Source: UBA7957 sp965222695
GTDB lineage: Bacteria; Pseudomonadota; Gammaproteobacteria; Granulosicoccales; Granulosicoccaceae
Direction of reading: 5' to 3'
DNA length: 64,000 nt
Assembly: GCA_965222695.1 (NCBI GenBank)
Contig: OZ244967.1
Span: forward strand, 5,022,001-5,086,000
Shown: positions 7,533-16,978 of the stretch, piece after piece
Numbering within the stretch: the stretch's first letter is position 1
Layout of the letters: each line of letters opens with the position of its first letter
The notes under the pieces: model-generated
Told to the model about the DNA's origin: nothing
What the model saw: the letters and a program-made list of their open reading frames with translations, nothing else
The model's database searches: none
Made by a program: the position numbers and the translations under genes

Positions 7533-8552
7533 GTGAAGAAACACAATCCATATCCAGAGTTTCCATCAAACCGGATGCGGCGTATGCGCAAGCACGATTT
7601 CTCTCGACGTCTGATGCGCGAAAACCGGCTCAGCTGCGACGATCTGATTTATCCCTTGTTTGTGATAGAGGGACAGGCGCAAAAAGAAGCGGTAAATTCC
7701 ATGCCGGGTGTAAACCGTGTGAGCATTGACGGGCTGCTGAGACTTGCCGAGCGGATCAGTCGAGCATCGATTCCGGTCGTAGCCTTGTTCCCGGTAACGC
7801 CGGCGGAAGCTAAAACCGAACAGGCAGAGCAGGCTTATGATCCGCAAGGGCTTGCGCAGCGAGCGGTCAGAGCGTTGAAAGAGAATTTCCCACAACTAGG
7901 TGTGATGACCGATGTTGCCCTGGATCCATTTACATCGCACGGACAAGACGGTCTGATGGACGAAAATGCGTATATTCTGAACGATGAAACCGTAGAGGTT
8001 CTGGTCAGGCAGGCGCTGTCTCACGCGGAGGCAGGGGCGGACATAGTAGCACCGTCGGACATGATGGATGGCCGGATCGGAGCCATTCGCAATGCACTGG
8101 AAGCGCAAGGGCATATCAACACCCGGATCATGGCTTATTCTGCGAAATATGCGTCCACGTTTTATGGCCCGTTTCGGGATGCGGTCGGATCGGCGGCAAA
8201 TCTGGCCGGTGCCAATAAGTACAGCTACCAGATGGATCCGGCCAATTCCGATGAGGCTTTGCGCGAAGTGGCCATGGATATCAATGAAGGTGCTGATATG
8301 GTGATGGTGAAACCCGGATTGCCTTATCTGGATATAGTACGGCGTGTGAAGGAATCCTTCGCCGTGCCCACTTTTGCCTATCAGGTCAGCGGCGAGTATG
8401 CCATGCTGAAGGCGGCATCCCAAAATGGGTGGCTGGATGAGAAACCCGCGGTACTGGAAGCCATGGTATCGCTGAAGCGCGCGGGTGCGGACGGAGTGTT
8501 GACATACTATGCAATGGATATCGCCGGGTGGCTGAAGGAAGAGAATTCCTAG
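7533..8552 (+). CDS. hemB: Delta-aminolevulinic acid dehydratase (porphobilinogen synthase)
   Basis: Condenses two 5-aminolevulinate molecules to porphobilinogen in heme synthesis. The Schiff-base lysines are in YSAKYAS and MVKPGLPYLD. The metal site reads DVALDPFTSHGQDG, with aspartates and alanine where zinc enzymes have three cysteines, so this is the magnesium-type seen in pseudomonads. I prefer GTG 7533 (339 residues), 6 bases after AGGGAG; ATG 7503 in the same frame lacks a ribosome site and would add ten atypical residues. The gene begins about 140 bases from the IS right end, which may have changed its promoter region. Confidence 0.94.
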   Translation: MKKHNPYPEFPSNRMRRMRKHDFSRRLMRENRLSCDDLIYPLFVIEGQAQKEAVNSMPGVNRVSIDGLLRLAERISRASIPVVALFPVTPAEAKTEQAEQAYDPQGLAQRAVRALKENFPQLGVMTDVALDPFTSHGQDGLMDENAYILNDETVEVLVRQALSHAEAGADIVAPSDMMDGRIGAIRNALEAQGHINTRIMAYSAKYASTFYGPFRDAVGSAANLAGANKYSYQMDPANSDEALREVAMDINEGADMVMVKPGLPYLDIVRRVKESFAVPTFAYQVSGEYAMLKAASQNGWLDEKPAVLEAMVSLKRAGADGVLTYYAMDIAGWLKEENS

Positions 8553-8748
8553 TAGTCCGTCAGCGCAACTAAGAGCTGGTACGGATGATGCTGTTTGCCT
8601 ATAAACAGTCTGCTACCTGGCATTGGCGATTTCTATCCGGTCAATGCGCCTGACCGGCCATATAAATGTCTACAAGCTGTAGTGGTGCTAACTGTCTGAT
8701 TTTTATTAACAATTTTTAATTTTCGGAAATAGGGAACAGCGGGCCGCT

Positions 8749-9945
8749 ATGCTCACAGCGATCAACAAAGCCGTACCCACTTTGCTTGCAGGGTTGCTTT
8801 TACTATTGTGCGGCAGATTCGTTTTTGCCGTCGAAGAAGGTTGGTATTTAGGCGTGGGTTACGGTTACAGCTATCTTGACCCTGAGGTCCCTTTCGATAT
8901 CTTCGAGTCCGATGACAAAGAGTCACGTGTCGCAAGAGTGGTCGGAGGGTACGATTTCAGCCCGGCCGCCAGCCTGGAGCTGGTTCTTAGCCATCTTGGA
9001 GAAGCTGAAATGGACAATCAATCATTGGTTGAGTACAGCTCTGCCGACGTGGTCGGACTTTATCGATTTTATGATCGGAGCGATCTGCATCCGGGAAGAA
9101 ACGTGTGGAGTCCCAATCTCTTTGTTAAGTTGGGACTTGGCTATTTGAATCTTGAAACCGATATTGCACTGGAAAATGAATCCCGAATTCATATGCTGGC
9201 CGGTCTCGGAGCGGAGTTTCCCATCTTTGGTGGACTTTCGCTCAGAGCAGCAGTGGAATTTATCGATAGCGACGCCCTTGCCGGACATCTTTCCTTGATC
9301 AAGCGATTTTCATTTGACCGGCGCTCACCTCCCGCGCGAAACTCCGTTTTCTCTTCACCTTCGGAAACCTTGCCCGATCAACAGGCGTCCGCCGTTGCTG
9401 AAGATGAGCAACCGCCACGCCCGGATCCAGAGGTCAAAGTGCCGCAGCGGCATAGGGAAGAGACGGAGACACCGCCGCCGATACCGGATTCAGACTCACA
9501 GGCGCCCACTGATCCTGATGTGAAAAAAACCGGAGATTTTGATGCGGACGGTGTGCCCGATAGCCGGGATGCCTGTCTGAATTCGGCGGATGGATATCCG
9601 GTACGAGCAGATGGCTGTCCATTGCTGAACGGAATTCTCAGTAACATCCGGTTCGAACAATATTCATCAGTGCTGAACGAAAGAGCCAAAGCCAATTTAC
9701 GAGGGCTTGCCAAGATTCTGAATCAGTATCCGAAAGCGAGAATCCAATTGAGCTCCCACACGGCGGCGCTTAGGAGCGAACGCGAGCAGGTGGATTTGAC
9801 CCGTGACCGGTTGCGTGAGATCGCACGCTACTTACAGCAACTCAATGTCAAGCTGCAACAGGTACAATTTATCGCTTACGGTGCCCGAGCACCCGTATCC
9901 GCTGGCAAACCGGCCGAACGAATCGAAATTAAAGAACGGCGTTGA
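8749..9945 (+). CDS. OmpA-family outer membrane protein (beta-barrel, linker, OmpA-like C-terminus)
   Basis: 398 residues: signal peptide (about 1-27, ending RFVFA), an eight-strand-like barrel (from GWYLGVGYGYSYL to SLIKRFSF, about residues 30-185), a long proline/acid-rich linker, a thrombospondin type-3-like calcium motif (DFDADGVPDSRDACLNS) and a C-terminal OmpA-like domain (IRFEQYSSVLNERAK, then LTRDRLREIARYLQQLNVK). The last domain is expected to bind peptidoglycan, although its core is divergent. Probable structural anchor between outer membrane and cell wall. The following gene begins directly after the stop codon. Confidence 0.8.
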   Translation: MLTAINKAVPTLLAGLLLLLCGRFVFAVEEGWYLGVGYGYSYLDPEVPFDIFESDDKESRVARVVGGYDFSPAASLELVLSHLGEAEMDNQSLVEYSSADVVGLYRFYDRSDLHPGRNVWSPNLFVKLGLGYLNLETDIALENESRIHMLAGLGAEFPIFGGLSLRAAVEFIDSDALAGHLSLIKRFSFDRRSPPARNSVFSSPSETLPDQQASAVAEDEQPPRPDPEVKVPQRHREETETPPPIPDSDSQAPTDPDVKKTGDFDADGVPDSRDACLNSADGYPVRADGCPLLNGILSNIRFEQYSSVLNERAKANLRGLAKILNQYPKARIQLSSHTAALRSEREQVDLTRDRLREIARYLQQLNVKLQQVQFIAYGARAPVSAGKPAERIEIKERR

Positions 9946-10371
9946 TTGACAGTGTTGTTGACACGAGACAAATCCTTTGTCGCTGCAGTGTTGGCGGGGC
10001 CTGTTGTCTGGTTGTTTATATACGCATTCGGATTGATGAAACCGGCTTCGGGAATTTCTTCCGGCAGTTTATTACTGCTCGTATTGGTTTATCCTGTCAT
10101 CGAAGAAATTATCTTTCGGGGAAGCCTGCAGCCAGCTCTAAGGCGGATTTCTTTTTTTGCCTCGCAAAGATGGGGAGTCAGTCTGGCTAATATTACAAGC
10201 AGTATTCTTTTTAGTTTGCTGCACCTGATCAATCAAACCCCGCTATGGGCATTATTGGTGTTTTTTCCGTCCTTGGTCTTCGGTTACTTCATGGACAAAT
10301 ACGGGCGACTGAGTTTGCCGGTATTCCTGCATTGTTTCTATAACGCGGGTTATTTTTTATTGCTTGTCTGA
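9946..10371 (+). CDS. Small CPBP-family glutamic intramembrane protease (MrtJ-like)
   Basis: About 141 residues, mostly hydrophobic, with the CPBP/Abi signature: EEIIFRG (catalytic glutamates and arginine), FSLLHLIN (histidine) and a last helix with HCFYNAGYF. The short length and the pattern PSLVFGYFMDKYGRLSLP resemble the JDVT-CTERM-associated protease MrtJ, but I found no protein with a matching C-terminal sorting tail in the window. The start is TTG 9946 or GTG 9952, abutting the OmpA-family gene, so translation may be coupled. Its 3' end overlaps the convergent SGNH-like gene by 15 bases. Confidence 0.75.
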   Translation: MTVLLTRDKSFVAAVLAGPVVWLFIYAFGLMKPASGISSGSLLLLVLVYPVIEEIIFRGSLQPALRRISFFASQRWGVSLANITSSILFSLLHLINQTPLWALLVFFPSLVFGYFMDKYGRLSLPVFLHCFYNAGYFLLLV

Positions 10372-11388
10372 TCCGGCTCCGCATCTCTCCAGTATAGGGG
10401 ATGCCTGGCGGAGAAACTCCGCCGACCAACGCATGGCGCTGTCCGGGTCGAGATGAGATGCGTCGACTGTAACCAGGTTTTCCGGCATCGGAAAAATACC
10501 GGGGAAGTTCAATATTTCGGCCAGCTCTTGCGCAAAGGCGAGAGGCGTTGCGGTGCGGGGTGTTACCGTCAGGATGGTGCACTCTGGTGAAACCCCCATT
10601 TTCTTCACGAACCTTTGTGCGATACCGGCGGCTTTCTCGGCAGAGATGTAGAGATTGATATTGTTATCTATAGCGACGGGGATTCTCTGATTTTTGCGAA
10701 AGTATTCAACTTGCCAATGACCGTTTTCAGGATCCCGGTAAAGCGTGTCCTGCCTGCCTGAACAAAACAGCCAATTTATCAGGCCGTTGTGATCTTTCAG
10801 ACAAAGTTCGCGCTGCGTATTTTGCAACCAGCGCTTGCTGCCCTGTTCCCAATCCCTGATCAGGGACTGCTCCAGCATGTGCTGATTTGTACGGCTTGTA
10901 TAATCGGTAAAAAACGGATCCGCGTTGATCACCAACGCCTTGGGCCTGAGATTGAACTTCTCAGCCATACTTTCCGGTACCAGGTTTTGTGACCCCATAC
11001 CAAATCCGAAGACATAATAGCTCAGCCCACTTTCGCTAAAGTATCGTGTCACGGCGTCGGTGGAAAACGCGTATTGGGTTCGGCTGTTGCCCAGGAAAAG
11101 TACATCCGCTTTTTTTACTTTGTCCATTATGCCCTTTTCCAGTTCATTCCAATAAGCGCTGTGCTCATAATCTCCGTAACGGCTTGAATGACAGTAAGCC
11201 AAAAAATTACCGTCTTTATAGCCCTGAGATTTACAGTCCCCTATCCATGGCAGAATATCGGTCCTTTTCCAGGAGAAGATAGCCAGAGACAGAATTGCGA
11301 AGCTCAGCAGAAACCACTTTACAAACCTGCTGCCAGAGTTGTAATCAATCTCCGTAGTTGCGACGTTCAACTGTTCAGCTTCTTTCAT
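10357..11388 (-). CDS. Membrane-anchored SGNH-like protein, partner of MBOAT
   Basis: 343 residues with one N-terminal transmembrane helix (about 25-42) and a periplasmic domain. LFLGNSRTQYAFS resembles SGNH block I (a GNSR variant with serine), and VDASHLDPDSAMRWS near residue 315 resembles block V with the Asp-x-x-His pair. Such AlgX/DltD/PatB-like proteins commonly act with an MBOAT protein to move acyl groups to an extracellular polysaccharide. The MBOAT gene lies 3 bases upstream on the same strand, which supports a pair. The substrate is unknown. Confidence 0.65.
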   Translation of the reverse strand: MKEAEQLNVATTEIDYNSGSRFVKWFLLSFAILSLAIFSWKRTDILPWIGDCKSQGYKDGNFLAYCHSSRYGDYEHSAYWNELEKGIMDKVKKADVLFLGNSRTQYAFSTDAVTRYFSESGLSYYVFGFGMGSQNLVPESMAEKFNLRPKALVINADPFFTDYTSRTNQHMLEQSLIRDWEQGSKRWLQNTQRELCLKDHNGLINWLFCSGRQDTLYRDPENGHWQVEYFRKNQRIPVAIDNNINLYISAEKAAGIAQRFVKKMGVSPECTILTVTPRTATPLAFAQELAEILNFPGIFPMPENLVTVDASHLDPDSAMRWSAEFLRQASPILERCGAGSDKQ

Positions 11389-11391
11389 TGC

Positions 11392-13032
11392 CTAAAAATT
11401 AAAATATAAAAACTGAGAGGTCTGTGACGTGCCGAATATGCTGTACGCCATATAAAATGCTACCAGGGTCGCCCAAAAATAATTGACTTTGAATTCCAAA
11501 AACGATGGAAATACAGGTTTGATCTGACCGAGGAAAGACTCAAATGCCGGCTCAAACCGGCGGACAAATTGTTGAGTGTTAGGGGCAAACCAAACCCAGA
11601 TCAGAATCAAAAACATGTAAATCAATGCGGTCAGGGGGCCTATTCCCGGCCGTTCGATTCGCTCTCCGAATAGCAGGGCCAGATCGGAAACCGACGTCAT
11701 TATAGGGCCCACGGAAATCAGTGGCTCAAACTTTATATGTGCCGATTTCAAGGCCTCGACGAACTCCGGAGAACGTCCGAGCCATTCAATGGGAACGGAG
11801 ATTCCGTTCAGGCCTGCCATACCCGACAAAATACCGTGTGCAATATCGAGGTTTTCCGCACGAAAATAAACCCACGCTACAACGACTGCCAAAAAGGTAA
11901 TTCCATGGTAGAACAGAGACTCAGCCCGCCGTATCAATGCCCCACCCTGGGCATATTGTGAACGAAATCCCCGCCAGGCATGATTGATGATCAGGTATAC
12001 TCCATGCAAGGCACCCCACAGGACAAAAGTCCACGCGGCACCGTGCCAGAGTCCGCCCAAAAGCATAGTAATTAGCAGATTCAGGTAGCGGCGGACTTTA
12101 CCCTTTCTGTTTCCGCCCAGTGAAAAATAGAGATAATTACGTAAAAACCTCGACAATGTGATATGCCATCTGCGCCAGAATTCAATGATACTGCCTGCTT
12201 TATAGGGAGAATAAAAATTCAGCGGAAGGCGAATACCGAATACGCGTGCCAAACCGAGCGCCATATCGGAATAACCGGAAAAGTCAAAATACAGCTGAAT
12301 TGTGTACGCGACCGATCCGCACCATGCTTCAAAAAAACTGAGTGTCTGTCCCGCCGCTGCCGCATCGAACACAGAGTTTGCATGAACAGCGACGCCGTCG
12401 GCTATCACGACTTTTTTGAACAAACCCATGCTGAACATGGCCAGACCGACCGCTAAATTATGGTAATTAAACTGCTGTGCCCTATGGCTGAAAAACTGCG
12501 GCAGCATTTCCTTATGACTGACAATGGGGCCGGCAATCAGCTGAGGAAAAAAAGTGACAAACAGTGCGTAGTTCAGAAAATTATGCTCCTCAGTCTCGCC
12601 GCGATAAGCATCCACAAGATAAGCGATTTGCTGAAAAGTAAAAAACGAAATCGCCAGTGGTAATACAATATTGCCCACACTCAGCTGGGTATCAAAAGCC
12701 GAATTGAAATTTTCAGCCAGAAATCCGGCGTATTTAAACCAGCCGATTGAGGCCAGATTGGCAGTGACCCCGAAATAGAGAAGCAATTTGCGGATATGTG
12801 GCGGAAGAGGGCTGCGAATCGCACATACTTTCAATCCTAAATAATAATTGACCGCGATTGAGCTGCAGATCAGGATCAAATATACCGGTTTCCACCAGGC
12901 ATAAAAAAACAAGGAAGCAAATACCAGCCAGGCAAGCGATTGTCGATACAGGCCTCGATTGAGCAAAAAAATAAATACAAGCAACGTTACCGGAAAAAAA
13001 CCGAATATGAACTCGCTGGAATTAAATAGCAT
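11392..13032 (-). CDS. MBOAT family O-acyltransferase (AlgI/DltB-like)
   Basis: 546-residue multi-spanning membrane protein. Family signatures: the N-terminal LFNSSEFIFGFFPVTLLVFI, FGVTANLASIGWFKYAGF, FDFSGYSDMALGLARVFGI, EFWRRWHITLSRFLRNYLY and the catalytic-histidine motif GGLWHGAAWTFVLWGALHG. Such proteins transfer acyl (usually acetyl) groups across the inner membrane for polysaccharide decoration. No alginate or other exopolysaccharide genes are nearby, so the acceptor cannot be inferred. It lies 28 bases after hemF on the same strand and directly before the SGNH-like gene. Confidence 0.88.
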   Translation of the reverse strand: MLFNSSEFIFGFFPVTLLVFIFLLNRGLYRQSLAWLVFASLFFYAWWKPVYLILICSSIAVNYYLGLKVCAIRSPLPPHIRKLLLYFGVTANLASIGWFKYAGFLAENFNSAFDTQLSVGNIVLPLAISFFTFQQIAYLVDAYRGETEEHNFLNYALFVTFFPQLIAGPIVSHKEMLPQFFSHRAQQFNYHNLAVGLAMFSMGLFKKVVIADGVAVHANSVFDAAAAGQTLSFFEAWCGSVAYTIQLYFDFSGYSDMALGLARVFGIRLPLNFYSPYKAGSIIEFWRRWHITLSRFLRNYLYFSLGGNRKGKVRRYLNLLITMLLGGLWHGAAWTFVLWGALHGVYLIINHAWRGFRSQYAQGGALIRRAESLFYHGITFLAVVVAWVYFRAENLDIAHGILSGMAGLNGISVPIEWLGRSPEFVEALKSAHIKFEPLISVGPIMTSVSDLALLFGERIERPGIGPLTALIYMFLILIWVWFAPNTQQFVRRFEPAFESFLGQIKPVFPSFLEFKVNYFWATLVAFYMAYSIFGTSQTSQFLYFNF

Positions 13033-13060
13033 GGATAGAGTTTAATACGCTAATTGCTTG

Positions 13061-13972
13061 TTATTCGGCCCATTCCCTGGGTATGAGGTATTTTTCGTAT
13101 AGCTCGGCTTCAGGCGAGTTTTTCTCCGGCCGCCAATCGTATCGCCAGCGGACGTTCGGCGGTAAGGACATCAAAATGGACTCTGTACGCCCGCCCGATT
13201 GCAGACCGAATAAAGTTCCGCGATCGTAGACCAGATTGAACTCAACATAGCGGCCTCGCCGATAGAGTTGAAAATCGCGTTCTCTGCCCCCGAATACCTG
13301 TTTGTATCGTCTTTCAACAATGGGTAAATAGGCTTTAAGATAGTGATCTCCGATGCTTTGTGTTAAAGCAAAGCCGGTTTCAAAATCCGGGTTGTTTAAA
13401 TCGTCGAAAAACAGTCCGCCTATTCCTCTGGGCTCCTGCCTGTGTTTCAGGTAAAAATAGTCGTCGCACCATTTTTTGTACTTGGGGTAAATTTCCCGCC
13501 CGAATGGTTCACATGCCGCCTTGGCTGTATTATGCCAGTGTCTGCAGTCTTCCTCGTAACCGTAGTAGGGTGTTAAGTCAAACCCCCCGCCGAACCACCA
13601 TACGGGCTCTGCCTCGGGTTTTTCGGCAATAAAAAAACGCACGTTTGCATGTGACGTTGGTACATAGGGGTTATTCGGGTGAATCACCAGCGAAACGCCC
13701 ATTGCCTGGAAGTGCCGACCGGCAAGCTCGGGCCGGTGGGCCGTTGCAGAGGGAGGAAGGTTTTCGCCGAAAACGTGCGAAAAATTGATTCCCGCCTGTT
13801 CAAATATCTTACCGTCGCTCAGTACCCGGCTGCGTCCACCGCCACCGCCGGAACGTTGCCAGCGGTCTTCGTTGAAATTTTTTCCATCGAGAGAGGCCAG
13901 GGCACTACATATAGTATCCTGTAAAGACAGGAAGTAGTGCTTGACTTGATTTATTCGGATTTCTTGCGGCAT
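13061..13972 (-). CDS. hemF: Oxygen-dependent coproporphyrinogen III oxidase
   Basis: Converts coproporphyrinogen III to protoporphyrinogen IX with oxygen, in the cytosol. 303 residues with the family motifs DRWQRSGGGGGRSRVL, ANVRFF, WWFGGGFDLTPYYGYEED, HWHNTAKAAC, GIGGLFFDDL and RRGRYVEFNLVYDRGT. Length is typical. It follows tsaC by 9 bases in the topA-tsaC-hemF run, a conserved order. An aerobic or facultative life style is implied. Confidence 0.97.
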   Translation of the reverse strand: MPQEIRINQVKHYFLSLQDTICSALASLDGKNFNEDRWQRSGGGGGRSRVLSDGKIFEQAGINFSHVFGENLPPSATAHRPELAGRHFQAMGVSLVIHPNNPYVPTSHANVRFFIAEKPEAEPVWWFGGGFDLTPYYGYEEDCRHWHNTAKAACEPFGREIYPKYKKWCDDYFYLKHRQEPRGIGGLFFDDLNNPDFETGFALTQSIGDHYLKAYLPIVERRYKQVFGGRERDFQLYRRGRYVEFNLVYDRGTLFGLQSGGRTESILMSLPPNVRWRYDWRPEKNSPEAELYEKYLIPREWAE

Positions 13973-13981
13973 TGTACTCTC

Positions 13982-14530
13982 TCAACGAAGTTGCTTACCT
14001 GTCTCCGCATCGAAAATCGGTGTTGGTTTTTTCAATTCACCCGGTTCCATGGGCACAATATAATCCACTTCCCCACCTAATGTCTGTTGCAGTTCCTTTA
14101 AATCTTTTAACGGGGGAGCCCCGCTACGATTAGCACTGGTCGAAACCAAAGCGTGCCCGAGGGTGTTGCAGAGTTTGCACACGAAAGGGTGTGCAGTGAC
14201 CCGCACCGCCAGGGTGCTCCGACCTCCGGTCAACAGCACCGGTACATTTTCCGCCGCGGCAACCACCCAGGTTACCGGACCCGGCCAGGAGGGTAAAACC
14301 CGTTTCGATACCCTTGACGAAAAGGATCGGACATAGGGTGACAGCATATGTGTGTCGGATGCGATAAGGATAAATCCTTTTAACGGATCCCGTTTTTTCA
14401 GTTGAAGCAATCTCCGCAGGGCCTGCGCATTGGAAGGATCACATCCAACGCCGAATACACCTTCTGTGGGATAAGCGATAAGACCACCGGCCCGTACCAC
14501 GCTACAGGCCATACGGACATTCTTATCCAT
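13982..14530 (-). CDS. tsaC: Threonylcarbamoyl-AMP synthase (YrdC type)
   Basis: Makes threonylcarbamoyl-AMP from threonine, bicarbonate and ATP for the t6A37 modification of ANN-decoding tRNAs. 182 residues, single YrdC domain without the Sua5 extension: AYPTEGVFGVGCDP, LKKRDPLKGFILI, PGPVTWV, STLAVRVTAHP, ALVSTSANRSGAPP and the C-terminal PTPIFDAETGKQLR typical of TsaC. It lies 6 bases after topA and 9 before hemF, so it is part of one transcription unit. Confidence 0.94.
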   Translation of the reverse strand: MDKNVRMACSVVRAGGLIAYPTEGVFGVGCDPSNAQALRRLLQLKKRDPLKGFILIASDTHMLSPYVRSFSSRVSKRVLPSWPGPVTWVVAAAENVPVLLTGGRSTLAVRVTAHPFVCKLCNTLGHALVSTSANRSGAPPLKDLKELQQTLGGEVDYIVPMEPGELKKPTPIFDAETGKQLR

Positions 14531-14536
14531 AATCGA

Positions 14537-16978
14537 TCATTTTGAGACAGCGGCCTTTTTTTTGGCAGCGGTTTTTTTTGCACTGGCTTTTTTCGCCGTC
14601 GATTTTTTTTTGCCGGTAGCTTTTTTTGCCGGTGCTTTCTTTTTTCCCGCGGCTTTTTTTGCCGTGGCTTTTTTCTTGCCGCGTTGCCTGCGCTCAGGCG
14701 CCTCGGCCAAGAGCCGTTCGCAGGTCTGCAGATCGATGGCTTTCGGGTTCTCCTTCAACTCCTTGGGTATTTTTGCATTCTTGTTACCGTCGGTGATATA
14801 GGCTCCCCAGCGACCATTGAGAATCTGTATATCCGTACCATCGAATGTTTTGATGATTCTATTGGCGTCGGCAATTTTTTTCTCGGCGACGATTTCCAGT
14901 GCGCGCTCCAGAGTGACCGTATAGGGGTCATCCTCTTTCAGCGAAACAAACTTATTGTCATATTTGATATAGGGACCGAAACGCCCGATATTGGTCGAAA
15001 TTTTCTCCCCTTCCGGCGAAACACCCAGATCTCTCGGTAGCTTGAACAATTCAAGCGCTTCCTCCAGAGTGATCGAGTCCATTTTTTGACCCGGTCGCAA
15101 TCCGGCGAATTTTGGTTTGTCCTCGTCGTCTCTGTGCCCGATCTGCACAAACGTACCGTAGCGCCCCACTCGCACAGAAATCGGCTTTCCGGATGCCGGG
15201 TCTGTGCCTAATTCTCGCGCCTGCACCGCCTCCTCACGACTGACATTTTCCTCTTTGTCGGCGATTTGTTCACTGAAAGGCATCCAGAACTCTTTCATCA
15301 GCGGCACCCATTCTTTTTCCCCCCGCGAGACCGCATCCAGGTCATCCTCCAGATTGGCGGTAAAATCGTAGTCGACGTACTTGGTGAAATGGTTGGACAG
15401 GAATCTGTTCACCACTCGGCCGACATCGGTCGGATGGAAACGGCGTTGTTCCATTTCCACGTATTCGCGGTTCTGCAGGGTCGAAATAATCGACGCATAG
15501 GTTGAAGGCCTGCCTATTCCGAATTCCTCCAGTGCTTTTACCAGGCTTGCCTCGGTAAAGCGCGGCGGTGGTTCGGTAAAATGCTGTCCCAGAACTATAT
15601 CTTTCAGAGGAATGATATCGCCTTGTGCGATTTCCGGTAGTTTTTTGCTATCTTCATTCTTTTTCGAATCGTCACTGTCTTCCTGATATACCGACATATA
15701 GCCCGCGTGCTTGATGGTGGAACCGTTGGCGCGGAACAGCCCTTCGGGCTTATTCCCCGCGGCCAGATCGACCGCGACTTGATCCAGTGTGGCATGAATC
15801 ATCTGGCAGGCGACAGCCCGTTTCCAGATCAGGTTATAGAGTTTGTATTGATCCGAATCGAGATAGGGCTTCAGTTCGGACGGTATACGCATAACCGAGC
15901 TTGGCCGAATGGCTTCGTGAGCCTCCTGAGCGTTTTTCGATTTGTTCCGGTAGAAGTTCGCTTTTTCCGGCAGATTATCGGATCCGTATCTTTCACCAAT
16001 CAGTTGGCGAATTTCATTCAATGCGTCTTGCGATAGGGTTACCGAGTCGGTACGCATGTAGGTGATTAATCCTACGGATCCGTCTCCGACATCTATGCCT
16101 TCATAAAGTTGCTGGGCAACGCGCATGGTCCGGGATGCCGAAAACCCTAATTTGCGTACCGATTCTTGCTGCAGCGTAGATGTGGTGAAGGGTGGCGAGG
16201 GGTTGCGTTTTCGCTGCTTTTTTTCAACCTTGACAGCTTTTAATATTCCCTGGGCCGCCTCCATCAGGGCGGTTTTTGCCTGACTCGCCAACTCACCGTT
16301 ATTGATTGTAAACTGCTTGACTTTATCCCCGTTGAGCTCAATCAGTCTGCCGTTAAACGCTTGAGTGTCTTTTTCCAGTTCGGCGACGACCGACCAGTAT
16401 TCCCGGGGAATAAACTTCTCGATTTCCTCTTCTCTTTCAACGATTAATCGCAGTGCGGGGCTTTGAACGCGACCGGCCGAAAGCCCGCGGCGAATCTTTT
16501 TCCACAACAGAGGCGAAAGGTTAAATCCGACAAGATAATCCAGCGCGCGACGCGCCTGTTGAGCGTTCACCAGGTCCATGGATAGCTCACGCGGATGTGA
16601 TACCGCCTCCTCCAGCGCCCGCTTGGTGATCTCATGAAAAACCACGCGCTGCAGTTTTTTATCTTTCATAAGACCCCTTTCATGGAGCAGTTCCGCAACA
16701 TGCCAGGAAATAGCCTCACCCTCGCGATCCGGGTCGGTTGCCAGCATTAAGGTATCGGCTTTTTTCAACGCCTTTGCGATTGCCGAAAAATGTTTCTCGT
16801 TCCTTTCTATCAACTGGTACTTCATGGCGAAGTCCTGTTCCGGGTCGACAGCGCCTTCCTTGGGAATCAGATCCCGGATATGTCCGTACGAGGCAAGTAC
16901 CTCATAATCATTACCAAGGTATTTTTTGATTGTTTTGCACTTCGCGGGTGACTCCACGATGATCAGATTTTTGCTCAT
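14537..16978 (-). CDS. topA: DNA topoisomerase I with lysine/alanine-rich tail
   Basis: Relaxes negative supercoils by type IA strand passage. The 813 residues start at ATG 16978 (MSKNLIIVESPAKCKTIKKY); the frame is open to 17062 but the extra residues are not conserved. Toprim motifs (IVESPAK, ATDPDREGEAISWHV), the active-site tyrosine in GLITYMRTDSV and the GIGRPSTYASII motif are present. The C-terminus has repeats (VRVGRYGTFVQIG; TNIGRFGPYIKY; LNGRWGAYITDG) instead of the zinc fingers of the E. coli enzyme, and ends in about 45 residues of KKA/KKK repeats. The tail is encoded by runs of 8-9 identical bases. Confidence 0.96.
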   Translation of the reverse strand: MSKNLIIVESPAKCKTIKKYLGNDYEVLASYGHIRDLIPKEGAVDPEQDFAMKYQLIERNEKHFSAIAKALKKADTLMLATDPDREGEAISWHVAELLHERGLMKDKKLQRVVFHEITKRALEEAVSHPRELSMDLVNAQQARRALDYLVGFNLSPLLWKKIRRGLSAGRVQSPALRLIVEREEEIEKFIPREYWSVVAELEKDTQAFNGRLIELNGDKVKQFTINNGELASQAKTALMEAAQGILKAVKVEKKQRKRNPSPPFTTSTLQQESVRKLGFSASRTMRVAQQLYEGIDVGDGSVGLITYMRTDSVTLSQDALNEIRQLIGERYGSDNLPEKANFYRNKSKNAQEAHEAIRPSSVMRIPSELKPYLDSDQYKLYNLIWKRAVACQMIHATLDQVAVDLAAGNKPEGLFRANGSTIKHAGYMSVYQEDSDDSKKNEDSKKLPEIAQGDIIPLKDIVLGQHFTEPPPRFTEASLVKALEEFGIGRPSTYASIISTLQNREYVEMEQRRFHPTDVGRVVNRFLSNHFTKYVDYDFTANLEDDLDAVSRGEKEWVPLMKEFWMPFSEQIADKEENVSREEAVQARELGTDPASGKPISVRVGRYGTFVQIGHRDDEDKPKFAGLRPGQKMDSITLEEALELFKLPRDLGVSPEGEKISTNIGRFGPYIKYDNKFVSLKEDDPYTVTLERALEIVAEKKIADANRIIKTFDGTDIQILNGRWGAYITDGNKNAKIPKELKENPKAIDLQTCERLLAEAPERRQRGKKKATAKKAAGKKKAPAKKATGKKKSTAKKASAKKTAAKKKAAVSK

